DNA from: Rubrobacter xylanophilus DSM 9941
GTDB taxonomy: Bacteria > Actinomycetota > Rubrobacteria > Rubrobacterales > Rubrobacteraceae
Reading direction: 5' to 3'
Length of the DNA stretch: 64,000 bases
NCBI RefSeq assembly: GCF_000014185.1
Contig: NC_008148.1
Span: 372,001-436,000, forward strand
A program made the translations under genes and the position numbers. The notes beneath the pieces were generated by a model that was not told the origin of the DNA, made no database searches, and saw only the letters and a program-made list of their open reading frames with translations. Position 1 is the first letter of the stretch; each line of letters starts with the position of its first letter. This document shows, piece after piece, positions 35,000-43,242 of this stretch.

Positions 35000-36716
35000 C
35001 TTCCACCTCCCTCAGCTCTACGGTGACGGCCGTCCCGACGCCCCTCTCGGAGGATATGGAGATCCTGCCGCCCATCCCCTCCACCAGCTCCTTGCAGATG
35101 GGCAGCCCGAGCCCGAAGCCGCCCCTGCTGCCCCTCCCCCGGTAGAAACGCTCGAAGACGTGGGGCAGATCCTCCCGCCTTATCCCCTCGCCTTCGTCCT
35201 CGACGGTTATGGAGGGGCCGGAGACCCTCAGCCGGATCTCCCCGCCGCGCTCCGAGTGCCGCAGGGCGTTGCCGAGCAGCACGAGGAGCGCCTGCTCGAG
35301 CCACTCGGGGTCGGCGTACGCCCGCGAGCCCTCCCCCTCCACCCGGATGCTCACGCCGTCCCGGTCGGCCAGGGGGCGCATGCTCTCCGCCGCCCTCCGG
35401 GCCGCCTCCTCCGGGTCGAGCGGCCGGAGGTCCGGCTCCCGGTGGTCCCAGCCGGTCCGGGCCAGCCGGAGCAGGGTCTCCGAGAGCCGCTGCATCCTGC
35501 GGGCCTCGGAGTGGATGTGCTCCAGAAAGCGGCGGCGGACCTCCGGGTCGTCCTCCTCCTCGGTCAGGAGCAGCTCCGCCGCGCCGAGGATGGCGGTGAT
35601 CGGGGTCTTCAGCTCGTGGGCGGCGTTGGCCAGAAAGCGCTGCTGCCGGGCCTCCAGGCGGAGCCCCTCGGAGAGGTCCTGCACCACGACCAGCACCCCG
35701 CCCCGGTGGTCGTCGAAGTGGGGGAGGTGCTCGAGCCTGACCCGGAGGAAGGTGTCCTTCCCGCGCACCCGGGCCTCGCCGCAGCGCTCCCTGCGGGCGC
35801 AGCGCAGGACCGCCTCGGGCAGGCTGAACTCCGGCCAGGGGTCGGGGAGCCGCTGGGGGCCGTCCCGGTCATCCAGCCCCAGCATCTCGCGCGCCGCCGG
35901 GTTGGCGAAGAGGACCCGGCCCTTGAGGTCGGTGGCGAGCACGCCCTCCGTGAGGTTGTCCAGCACGGCCCTCAGGGTCGCCCGCTCCTCCTCCACGCGG
36001 GAGAAGGACCTCTCCAGCCTCCCCGCCATGGCGTTGAAGGCCTCCGCCAGCTCCCCGAACTCGTCCCGGTAGCCGGGCTTTATGCGGTAGGAGAGGTCGC
36101 CGCGCTCTATGGTGCGGGCGCCGTGGGCCAGCCGCTCCACGCGCCGGGTGAGGAGCGTGGAGATCAGGAGCGCCAGCCCCCCGCCGAAGACGGAGGCGAT
36201 GGCCGCGGCCTCCACCCCGGCGCGCAGGAAGATCCTGTAGACCGCCCCGCCAGGGTCCCCGGAGACGAGGACGAGCCCCCCGAAGAGCTCGCCCCCGCGG
36301 TTTATCGGGACGACGGCGAGCCACCGCTCGCCGAGCTTCAGGCGCATCCGCTCCCCGGAGGCGGCCTTCTCGCGCACCTTCCCGGGGAGCCCCTCCGGCA
36401 GCGGCTGCCCCACCCGCAGCTCCACCTCGCCGTCCCGGCCGACCACGAGGACGCTCGCTCGCTCCTCGCCCGCCGAGGCCCTGAGGGTCTGGCGCCAGTC
36501 GCCGCGCCGCTCGCCGGAGAGCGCGTCGGCTATGGCCGCGGCGCGGGCCAGGGTGCGGTCCTGGGCGTAGTCGCGCAGCCTGGTCTGCACGGCGGGGATG
36601 CCGTAGGCGAACATCAGCGCCACGGTCAGGAGCACGGTGAGGATGACCGCGACGGGCATCCATATGCGGAACCTGAAAGCCACAAAACTACTTATACCCG
36701 GCCGCCGGGCCAACAT
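34992..36716 (-). CDS. membrane sensor histidine kinase (HAMP-PAS-HisKA-HATPase)
   Basis: 574 residues: membrane helix about 18-38, an extracytoplasmic sensor region, second helix about 165-187, HAMP (RRVERLAHGARTIERGDLSYRI), a PAS domain (LRAVLDNLTEGVLATDLKGRVLFANPAAREMLGL), the phosphoacceptor box FLANAAHELKTPITAILG, and the ATPase N, G1 and G2 boxes (LGNALRHSERGG, VEDEGEGIRRED, GFGLGLPICKELVEGMGG). The PAS-containing layout matches PhoR-type kinases. The sensed signal is unknown. The first residues could be shorter, as the region before the first helix lacks a strong ribosome site. Confidence 0.94.
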   Translation of the reverse strand: MLARRPGISSFVAFRFRIWMPVAVILTVLLTVALMFAYGIPAVQTRLRDYAQDRTLARAAAIADALSGERRGDWRQTLRASAGEERASVLVVGRDGEVELRVGQPLPEGLPGKVREKAASGERMRLKLGERWLAVVPINRGGELFGGLVLVSGDPGGAVYRIFLRAGVEAAAIASVFGGGLALLISTLLTRRVERLAHGARTIERGDLSYRIKPGYRDEFGELAEAFNAMAGRLERSFSRVEEERATLRAVLDNLTEGVLATDLKGRVLFANPAAREMLGLDDRDGPQRLPDPWPEFSLPEAVLRCARRERCGEARVRGKDTFLRVRLEHLPHFDDHRGGVLVVVQDLSEGLRLEARQQRFLANAAHELKTPITAILGAAELLLTEEEDDPEVRRRFLEHIHSEARRMQRLSETLLRLARTGWDHREPDLRPLDPEEAARRAAESMRPLADRDGVSIRVEGEGSRAYADPEWLEQALLVLLGNALRHSERGGEIRLRVSGPSITVEDEGEGIRREDLPHVFERFYRGRGSRGGFGLGLPICKELVEGMGGRISISSERGVGTAVTVELREVEDG

Positions 36717-36801
36717 TGCCTTAACGCACCCTTTGCGCCGCGCTAACGGGAGGTCGTGCGGGGTTGACGGGGCGGGGGGATAATGCTCTCTCTGGGAGCG
36801 G

Positions 36802-37266
36802 ATGATGCGCGCGCCGGGGAACGTCAGGCTCTCCTGGGCGGCCGTGGCGCTGGGCTGGCTCGTCGCCGCCTGCGCCGGGGCCGGGCTGACCGCGCTCCTG
36901 AAGCGCCTGTACCCGGTGGCGGTCGGGGCGCCGGTGGGGGCCGACGGGACGTCGCTGGGGCTCGCGGTGGTGCTGGCGGTCTCCGGCTTTCTGGCCTACC
37001 TGCTCGGCGGGTACGTGGCCGGGCGGCGCGCCGGGGCCTCGGGCGGGATAAACGGGGCGATGACGGGCCTGCTCGGGCTGTGCGTGGGAGGGGTGCTGGT
37101 CTCGGCGCTGCCTCCCGCGGGGGACGCGCTGGCCCGCGACGGGCTGCTCCCCCCGGCGGCGCTCGGCTTCGCCCTGGGGAGCGCGCCGGTGGTCGCCCTG
37201 CTCTCCGGGGCCACCCTGTTCGGGGGGTGCGTGGGGGGGCTTATGGGGGAGCCGGTCCATCCCTAG
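36802..37266 (+). CDS. TIGR04086-like small integral membrane protein
   Basis: 154 residues with four hydrophobic segments (about 12-32, 47-70, 80-100, 112-145) and the glycine-rich motif LGGYVAGRRAGASGGINGAMTGLLG that I associate with TIGR04086-type membrane proteins of unknown function. ATG 36802 or 36805 is preceded by GGGAGCGG. It diverges from the histidine kinase and its TAG stop overlaps the opposing TAG stop of the RibBA gene. Function is not known; the fold suggests a lipid- or protein-interacting membrane component. Confidence 0.75.
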   Translation: MMRAPGNVRLSWAAVALGWLVAACAGAGLTALLKRLYPVAVGAPVGADGTSLGLAVVLAVSGFLAYLLGGYVAGRRAGASGGINGAMTGLLGLCVGGVLVSALPPAGDALARDGLLPPAALGFALGSAPVVALLSGATLFGGCVGGLMGEPVHP

Positions 37267-38363
37267 AGGGAGGGGGCGGCCACCCCCGCTTTCGCCCGCA
37301 GCAGCCGGCCGGCGAGGGCGGGCCCGGGCCCGCTCTCGAGGTCCAGCGGCTCCTCGCCGCCCGCCATCAGCAGCCGGACGCGGCCGAGCCCCAGGTCTCT
37401 GAGGATCTCGACGCCCGCCCGGTAGGGGGCGAGGTCTTCGTCCTCGCCGCCGGGGAGGGGGTGCAGGGGCGCGCCGGGGCCGGGATGGAGGTAGAGGATC
37501 ACCCCCTCGCCCTCGGCGGCGACGCGCTCCATGGCATCCCTCAGCCGCTCCCCACAGTCGCAGCGCAGGGAGTGCAGCGCGTCCCCCGTCGGGCAGGCCG
37601 CGCGCACGCCGACGAGCGGGGGGCCGTTCTCCCCCGGTTCTCCGGCGAGCAGGGCGCGGTGGATTAGGCCGGTGCTCACGCCGGCGTAGCTCCGCAGCCG
37701 GAACTCTCCGAAGCGGGTGGGGAGCGCCTCCTCGCCGAGGCACCGGACGTGCGGGTCGCTGGCGAGGCGGTACTCGATGATCTGGGCTACGGTGACCATC
37801 TTTATGCCGTGCTCCGCAGAGAAACGCTCGAGGTCAGGCACCCTGGCCATCGTCCCGTCGTCCTTCATCACCTCGCAGATCACCCCAGCAGGCTTCAACC
37901 CCGCAAGGCGCGCCAGGTCCACCGCAGCCTCCGTCTGCCCAGGACGCTGCAGGACCCCTCCCTTCCTGGCCTTGAGGGGAAAGACGTGCCCCGGCATCAC
38001 TATGTCCTCAGGCCCCGCCTCGTCAGAGACCGCAACCCTGCAGGTGTGCGCCCTGTCGGCCGCCGAGATGCCCGTGGAGATCCCCTCCCTGGCCTCTATG
38101 GAGACCGTGAAGGCGGTGCCCATCCTGGAGGAGTTGTGGCGCACCATCTCGGGGATCTCAAGCCGCTCTATGAGCTCCTGCGCCATGGGCAGGCAGATGA
38201 GGCCGCGGCCGTACTTGGCCATGAAGTTGATGTGCTCTGGGGTGACAAGCTCGGCCGCTACGGTGAGGTCGCCCTCGTTCTCGCGGTCCTCGTCGTCGCA
38301 GACGATGACCATCCTGCCCGCTCTTATCTCCTCGATGATCTCCTCTACCGGGCTAAACGGCAT
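37263..38363 (-). CDS. ribBA: RibBA: DHBP synthase fused to a degenerate GTP cyclohydrolase II domain
   Basis: 366 residues. The N-terminal DHBP synthase half (1-200) is complete: DDEDRENEGDL (23-33), the AADRAHTCR turn (101-109), GHVFPL (125-130) and TEAAVDL (144-150), so it should make dihydroxybutanone phosphate for riboflavin. The C-terminal half keeps the three zinc cysteines (Cys257, Cys268, Cys270 in TGDALHSLRCDCG) but the usual HSEC reads RAAC, and after GVILYLHPG (288-294) about 40 residues are missing, including the QEGRGIGL, YDTVEAN and RxY segments that bind GTP and act in catalysis. Reading frame is intact. It is 20 bp downstream of panE and cotranscribed with it; no FMN riboswitch is seen. 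Confidence 0.85.
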   Translation of the reverse strand: MPFSPVEEIIEEIRAGRMVIVCDDEDRENEGDLTVAAELVTPEHINFMAKYGRGLICLPMAQELIERLEIPEMVRHNSSRMGTAFTVSIEAREGISTGISAADRAHTCRVAVSDEAGPEDIVMPGHVFPLKARKGGVLQRPGQTEAAVDLARLAGLKPAGVICEVMKDDGTMARVPDLERFSAEHGIKMVTVAQIIEYRLASDPHVRCLGEEALPTRFGEFRLRSYAGVSTGLIHRALLAGEPGENGPPLVGVRAACPTGDALHSLRCDCGERLRDAMERVAAEGEGVILYLHPGPGAPLHPLPGGEDEDLAPYRAGVEILRDLGLGRVRLLMAGGEEPLDLESGPGPALAGRLLRAKAGVAAPSL

Positions 38364-38383
38364 CCCGCTCCACGCTCCTCTCT

Positions 38384-39424
38384 CTAGCCGTCGCAGGTGT
38401 CTTCGGGCCACAGCGCCTCCGGGGGGAGGAACCTGCCGCCCCTCTCCACCTCGTGCACCAGGCGCACCAGGCGCGCGTTGTACGGGGTGGGCACGCCCGC
38501 CCGCTGGCCGAGGGCCACGATCTCCCCGTTGAGGAAGTCCACCTCCGTGGGGGAGCCCCGGACCACGCTCTGGTAGGTGGAGCCGAGCACGGGCCTCCGC
38601 CCCAGGGGGGTGCGGGAGAACGCCCGCAGGAGGGCTAGCGCCGCCCCCTCCGGCATCCGGCGGGAGAGCAAATTCAGGGCCAGCGCCTGCGGCGAGCGGT
38701 CGGTTGCCAGCCCCGCCGCCTCGAGCGTCTCCAGGCCCTCCCGCATCACGCGCAGCGGCAGCCGGCCCGTGGCGGGGGAGAAGTAGATCTCCTGCAGCGG
38801 CCGCCCGGTCGCGGCGGGCAGCGCGTTGTTGAGGTTGCCGACGAGCTTCGTCCGCCGGGTGGCGGCGATGTCCCGCGAGACCCGCACCGGGAGCGCCCGC
38901 CCCAGCAGGGCCCTCAGCCCCGCGAGCCGGGTCCGGTCTGGGACGAACGGGTCCCCGATGCAGAGCCAGCCGCGCACCCCGCACTCCACCCGCCCCGGCT
39001 CCGGAAAGGTCGCCATGCTGTAGACCACGCAGCCCACGATCTGGTCCGGCCTGAAGAAGCGGCGGGCGATCCCGTCGCAGCGCAGCCCGTTCTGCATGGT
39101 GACGACCACGGCCTTTCGGGCGAGCGGCGCGACCTCCCGGCAGGCCCGCTCCAGATCCTGGCTCTTCACCGCCAGAAGGAGCACCTCCGGCCGCTCCTCG
39201 AGCCGCTCCCGGGCCGCGACCCGGACGCGCAGAGGGCCTCCGCCGAGCCCCTCCAGCAGGAGCCCCCGGCTCTCTATGGCCTCCACGTGCGCCCTGCGCC
39301 CGACCAGGACCACCTCCTCGCCCGCCCGCGCCAGCAGGCCGCCGACCAGGCTGCCGACCGCGCCCGCGCCCACGACCGCGATTCTCACCCTCTTCCCGGA
39401 TGTCCCGCCCCGACCGTCTCGCAT
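38384..39424 (-). CDS. panE: 2-dehydropantoate 2-reductase (ketopantoate reductase)
   Basis: 346 residues from ATG 39424; the frame is open to a GTG at 39448, and a GTG at 39388 just before the first strand is also possible. It begins with the NADPH-binding RIAVVGAGAVGSLVGGLLARAGEEVVLVGRR, then LLAVKSQDLERACREVAPLA and MQNGL, and the C-terminal helical domain with the catalytic lysine in RRTKLVGNLNNALPAATG and GSTYQSVVRGSPTEVDFLNGEIV. It reduces ketopantoate to pantoate for CoA synthesis. Cotranscribed with ribBA, a cofactor-synthesis pair. Confidence 0.9.
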   Translation of the reverse strand: MRDGRGGTSGKRVRIAVVGAGAVGSLVGGLLARAGEEVVLVGRRAHVEAIESRGLLLEGLGGGPLRVRVAARERLEERPEVLLLAVKSQDLERACREVAPLARKAVVVTMQNGLRCDGIARRFFRPDQIVGCVVYSMATFPEPGRVECGVRGWLCIGDPFVPDRTRLAGLRALLGRALPVRVSRDIAATRRTKLVGNLNNALPAATGRPLQEIYFSPATGRLPLRVMREGLETLEAAGLATDRSPQALALNLLSRRMPEGAALALLRAFSRTPLGRRPVLGSTYQSVVRGSPTEVDFLNGEIVALGQRAGVPTPYNARLVRLVHEVERGGRFLPPEALWPEDTCDG

Positions 39425-39595
39425 ACCAGGACCGTCCAATTCTTCCACCCTCTTCCGGAAAGCTGTTCCCCGGGGGATTATGCCCCGGTAAGGCTTCGGT
39501 TAAGAATCGTTTACCTGCTCCGGAATGCCCCGCCCCGGCGCTCCGGGGGGCATAACCTTTATGGGCCCTGCGGAGAGCGGAGAGGCGGGCTTCTT

Positions 39596-40729
39596 TTGAG
39601 GACCCTGCTCGTGACAAACGACTTCCCGCCGAAGGTGGGCGGCATACAGAGCTACCTGCTGGAGCTCCTCTCCTGCCTGCCGCCCTGCGGGGTGCGGGTG
39701 CTGGCCCCCACCCACCCGGAGGCCGGGGCCTTCGACGCGTCCCTCCCCTACGAGGTCGTGCGCTGGCCCCGCCCCCGGCTCTACCCCACCCCCGGGCTCG
39801 TGCGGCGGGTGAGCGGGCTGGCCGCCGGGACGGACGTGGTGCAGTACGGCTACGCCCTGCAGAGCTGGCTCGTCGCCCCGGCGGTGCTGCGCAGGACCGG
39901 GGTGCCCTACGCAATCTTCGTCCACGGTGCGGAGGTGCTCCTCCCGCTCCGGCTGCCCGGGGCCGCCGGGCTCCTGGTGCGGGGCACGCTGGGCCGGGCG
40001 GCAGCGGTGATCTCCGTGAGCCGCCACACCGCCGCCGGGGTGGAGGGGGCCACGGGCATCGGCTGCCCGGTGCTGCCCCCGCCCGTGGACCTGGAGCGCT
40101 TCCGTCCCCCTCCGGGCGCGCGCGAGAGGGCGCGCCGGCGCTACGGGCTGGGGGGGAGGCCCGTGGTGCTGTGCGTCAGCCGCCTCGCCTTCCGCAAGGG
40201 GCAGGACCGGCTCATAGACGCCATGCCCCCGCTCGCCCGGAGGTTCGGGGCCCGGCTGCTGCTCGTCGGGGAGGGCCCCCGGGCGGGCAGCCTCAGGCGC
40301 CGGGCCCGGCGCCGGGGTGTGGCGGGGGCGGTGGTCTTCGCCGGGCGGGTGCCCGCCGGGGAGCTGCCCGCCTGCTACGCGGCGGCCGACGTCTTCGCCG
40401 CCCCGGTGAGGGACCGGTGGCTCGGGCTGGAGCAGGAGGGTTTCGGGGTGGTCTTCGCCGAGGCCGCGGCGGCCGGGCTGCCCGCGGTGGTCGGCGCCTC
40501 CGGGGGCGCCCGGGAGGCGGTCGAGGACGGGGTGACCGGGTACCTGGTGGACGGCCGTTCGGCCGCCGCGGTGGGGAAGGCCCTCGCCCGGCTGCTCGGC
40601 GACGCGGGGCTCCGGGAGCGGATGGGCCGGGCGGCCCGCGGGCGGGCCGCGGAGCTGTACGGGCGGCGGGCGGTGGGGAGGAGGTATCGCTCCATCCTGG
40701 AGCGCGCCGCCGGGGGCGGGGGGGCGTGA
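39596..40729 (+). CDS. GT4-family glycosyltransferase
   Basis: 377 residues from TTG 39596 with GAGAGG nine bases upstream. It opens with LLVTNDFPPKVGGIQSYLLELL and has the GT-B donor domain: PVVLCVSRLAFRKGQDRLIDAMP, GEGPRAGSLRRRARRRG, VVFAGRVPAGELPACYAAADVFAAPV and the EX7E-type QEGFGVVFAEAAAAGLPAVVG. It most resembles PimB-like mannosyltransferases that act on lipid acceptors at the membrane; sugar and acceptor are unproven. Coupled by a GTGA overlap to a flippase-like membrane protein, suggesting synthesis and handling of a glycolipid. Confidence 0.9.
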   Translation: MRTLLVTNDFPPKVGGIQSYLLELLSCLPPCGVRVLAPTHPEAGAFDASLPYEVVRWPRPRLYPTPGLVRRVSGLAAGTDVVQYGYALQSWLVAPAVLRRTGVPYAIFVHGAEVLLPLRLPGAAGLLVRGTLGRAAAVISVSRHTAAGVEGATGIGCPVLPPPVDLERFRPPPGARERARRRYGLGGRPVVLCVSRLAFRKGQDRLIDAMPPLARRFGARLLLVGEGPRAGSLRRRARRRGVAGAVVFAGRVPAGELPACYAAADVFAAPVRDRWLGLEQEGFGVVFAEAAAAGLPAVVGASGGAREAVEDGVTGYLVDGRSAAAVGKALARLLGDAGLRERMGRAARGRAAELYGRRAVGRRYRSILERAAGGGGA

Positions 40730-41721
40730 GGCGCTCCCTGCTCGGCGTGCTCCTCGGGCTCGCGCTCGGCGCGGTGGGGTTCGCCTTCGCCGCCTACCAC
40801 GTCGACCGTCCCCTGAGGATCGCGCACCTGTGGCCGGTCCCCCTCGCCGCCGCGGTGACGCTCCTCTGTTGGCTGATACAGGGCTCCATCATCGCGCTGC
40901 TGGCGTGGCCGGAGCTGAGGCGGGTCAGGGTGCTGCAGATGACCCGGGTCTACCTGGCCACCCAGGCGGTCGGCGGGATAACGCCCTTCGCCGGGGGCGA
41001 GATAGCCTACCAGCTGCTGGCGCTCAAGCGGCACGGGCTGGGCGCGGACGTGGGCGGCGCGGTGATAGCCCTGCGCTCGGCGCTGAACGGGGTGGTGCTG
41101 CTCGCGGCCGCCGTGGCGGGGCTCCTGGTGGTGCGCCGGGTCCCGTTCGTCGGCGGGGGCTCCAGCCTCCCGTTCTCGGCCACGACGGTGCTGCTCGTGG
41201 GGGTCGTGGCCCTCAGCGCGGCGTGGTTGCTCCTGGTCTTCCTGATCCGGCGCCGGAGGGGCCGGGAGGGCGGGGGAGGCGGGCCGGGCCTCGTGGGGCG
41301 CGCCGCCTCCTACCTCCGGCACCTGAGGGACAGCCTGCTGCTCATCTGGCGCCGGGAGCCGCGGGTGATCGCCGGGTGCCTCCTCTTGGCGGCGCTCTAC
41401 TGGCTGCTCTACCCGCTGCTCGGGACGCTCTCCCTGCGGGCGGCGGGCTGGGACGGGAGCGGGTGGCTCGCGGTGTTCGCCGCGCAGTACGTGCTGTTTT
41501 TGGTGATCCCCATCGCCCCGACCCCCGGCAACGGCGGCGCGGCCGAGATAGCCTTCGTGGCGCTCATGAGCAACTACGTGCCGCAGGGGGCGCTGCTGGG
41601 CGGGGTCGTGCTCTGGCGGGTGCTCAACCACTTCTCCGAGCTGGTCGTGGGGGCCTTTATCGCGGGCAGCGAGGTGCACGAGGACATAGAGCTGGCCCGG
41701 AGGGAGTTCGGTTCGGGATGA
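40726..41721 (+). CDS. LPG-synthase-TM/UPF0104-family membrane protein (flippase-like)
   Basis: 331 residues from a GTG overlapping the glycosyltransferase stop. It has about eight hydrophobic segments and the family's ATQAVGGITPFAGGEIAYQLLALKRHG motif and ITPFAGG/IAPTPGNGGAAEIAF pair, as in the membrane domain of lysylphosphatidylglycerol synthases. No catalytic GNAT-like domain follows, so it is the stand-alone form often found beside glycosyltransferases and thought to move or hold lipid-linked substrates. Last residues end in an acidic and charged tail. It is coupled by ATGA to the next gene. Confidence 0.85.
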   Translation: MRRSLLGVLLGLALGAVGFAFAAYHVDRPLRIAHLWPVPLAAAVTLLCWLIQGSIIALLAWPELRRVRVLQMTRVYLATQAVGGITPFAGGEIAYQLLALKRHGLGADVGGAVIALRSALNGVVLLAAAVAGLLVVRRVPFVGGGSSLPFSATTVLLVGVVALSAAWLLLVFLIRRRRGREGGGGGPGLVGRAASYLRHLRDSLLLIWRREPRVIAGCLLLAALYWLLYPLLGTLSLRAAGWDGSGWLAVFAAQYVLFLVIPIAPTPGNGGAAEIAFVALMSNYVPQGALLGGVVLWRVLNHFSELVVGAFIAGSEVHEDIELARREFGSG

Positions 41722-42488
41722 GGGAGAGTGCCGCCCTTTGGCCGGGGAGCGCGGTGCGGGAGGTTTCCCTGAGGAGCGTAGACGGGCTGCGCCTGCGGGC
41801 CTACTGGCACCCCGGCGGGGACCGCGCCGCCGTCCTGCTGCACGGCAAGCGGGGCAGCGGGCGGAGCGAGGCCGTGGTGGCGACGGCCCGCGTCTACGCC
41901 GGGGCGGGCTTCGGGGTGCTGGTGCCGGACCTCCGGGGGCGGGGCGGCTCCGAGGGGAGGTTTCTCACGGCGGGCTACCAGGAGGAGCGCGACGTGCGGG
42001 GCGCCCTGCGCTGGCTCGCGGAGCGCGGTTTCGAGGCGCGGCGGGTCGTGCTCCACGGCTGGTCGGCGGGCGGGGCGGCGGCGCTGCGGGCTGCTCCGGG
42101 GGCGGGCGTGGGGGCGGTGGTGGAGGACTCGGCCTTCGCGGAGCTGCCGCTGCTGCTCGGGGACCTCTTCCCCGGCCCTCCCCGGCTCCTGTGCGGGGCG
42201 GCGCGCCTGGTCTCCAGGGTCCTGGGCACGGAGTTCGACCCCTGGGCGCTGTGCCCGAGGGAGGACGCCGCGCGGCTCTACGGGGAGGGGGTGCCGCTCC
42301 TGATCATCCACTGCCGGGGCGACCGGGTGGTCCCGTTCCGCCACGCCGAGCTGCTCGCCGCCGCCCACCCGGCGGCGGACTTCTGGGAGGTCGCGGACGG
42401 GTTCCACGGCGGGGCCTACGCCCACCCGGGCTACCGGGAGCGGCTCCTCGGGTTCGTGGAGCGGGCTCTGGGCCCGGGAGGCGGCTGA
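41718..42488 (+). CDS. alpha/beta-hydrolase
   Basis: 256 residues, ATGA overlap with the membrane protein. The core reads AVLLHGKRGSGRSEAVV (oxyanion region), VLVPDLRGRGGSEG, the nucleophile elbow HGWSAGG with the catalytic serine, the acid in IIHCRGDRVVPF and the histidine in DGFHGGAY. Such proteins of the BAAT/FrsA-like or dienelactone-like branch hydrolyse esters or thioesters in the cytoplasm or at the membrane. With the two preceding genes it makes a three-gene operon, possibly for lipid or glycolipid turnover. Only 4 bp separate its stop from that of the converging plsY copy. Confidence 0.87.
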   Translation: MRESAALWPGSAVREVSLRSVDGLRLRAYWHPGGDRAAVLLHGKRGSGRSEAVVATARVYAGAGFGVLVPDLRGRGGSEGRFLTAGYQEERDVRGALRWLAERGFEARRVVLHGWSAGGAAALRAAPGAGVGAVVEDSAFAELPLLLGDLFPGPPRLLCGAARLVSRVLGTEFDPWALCPREDAARLYGEGVPLLIIHCRGDRVVPFRHAELLAAAHPAADFWEVADGFHGGAYAHPGYRERLLGFVERALGPGGG

Positions 42489-42492
42489 GCCC

Positions 42493-43127
42493 TCACCTCC
42501 CGGTCCGCCTCCGCTGGAAGACCAGCAGCTCCAGCACCGCCCGCACCGGAGGCCCCCGCCGCACCTCCCGCCGCACCCCCTCGAGCCTCCGGGCGGCCAC
42601 CAGGACGAGGAGCAGCGCCGCGGCCGCCCTGTAGGCCGGGGGGGCGCCGGTGAGGAACGCGTAGGCCGCGTAGAGGACGAAGGCGAGCAGGGTGGCGGGC
42701 GGGATCTGCCTCAGCAGCGCCCCGAGCGCGTACGTCCCGAGCAGCACCAGGAGGCCCCCCGGGGAGAGGGCCGCCGCCGCGCCGGTGGCGACCCCGAGCG
42801 CCCTGCCCCCCGGAAGCCCAGAAAGGGGGACCATCCGTAGCCGACCACGGGGCCGAGCGCGGCGGCGGCCACCACCTCCTCCTGCGCCCCCAGGAGCCGG
42901 GCCGCCAGCGGCGGCAGAAGGCCCTGCAGGAACACCCCCAGCGCCACCACCGCCGCGGCGGCCCTCCCGGCGTGCTCCCGGACGTTCGCCGCCCCCACGT
43001 TGCCGGTGCCGTGGCGGCGGATGTCTATGCCGGCGAAGAGGTAGGCCACGAGGAGGCCCAGGGGCACCGAGCCCGCCGCGTACCCCAGGAGGAAGGCCAC
43101 CGCCGCCTCCAGGACCACGGGCCTCAC
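42493..43127 (-). pseudogene. plsY: plsY copy 1, frameshifted acylphosphate:glycerol-3-phosphate acyltransferase
   Basis: The N-terminal two thirds (from GTG 43127: VAFLLGYAAGSVPLG..., DIRRHGTGNVGAANV..., GYGWSPFLGFRG) and the C-terminal third (GGRALGVATGAAAALSPGG..., to 42493) match the intact PlsY at 46416-47072 but lie in different frames. Comparing the two, copy 1 lacks one base in the C-rich tract at about 42801-42810, just where the second conserved GGRG loop is encoded. The C-terminal part still reads sensibly and keeps PlsY character, so the break may be recent, a sequencing error, or a programmed shift on the G-run. PlsY is a polytopic membrane enzyme making lysophosphatidic acid. 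Confidence 0.8.
42738..43091. repeat. near-identical repeat, copy A (within plsY copy 1)
   Basis: By eye, 42811-42956 equals 46753-46898 over 146 bp and 42991-43091 equals 46933-47033 over 101 bp, with a wholly different 34-bp patch of equal length between them. A further stretch from 42738 to about 42788 matches with one mismatch. Flanks diverge quickly. The partner is at 46679-47033. Confidence 0.85.
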
Positions 43128-43242
43128 CCGGCCGCCGTCTGTGGGGGGTGGTGCGGCTGGCCGCCGCGGGGTGCCTCCCGCTCCGCGCGGCCGGCGAAGC
43201 GCCGGGCCGCCTCCGGCCGGACCCCTTCTCCCCGCAGCACCC

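Noticed and set aside
36764-36784. TTGACG followed by GATAAT between the kinase and the membrane protein
   Set aside because: The hexamers are only 9 bases apart, too close for a sigma70 promoter; no -10 at 16-18 bases.
39425-39595. FMN riboswitch upstream of the panE-ribBA operon
   Set aside because: The gap is short and holds none of the conserved RFN-element segments.
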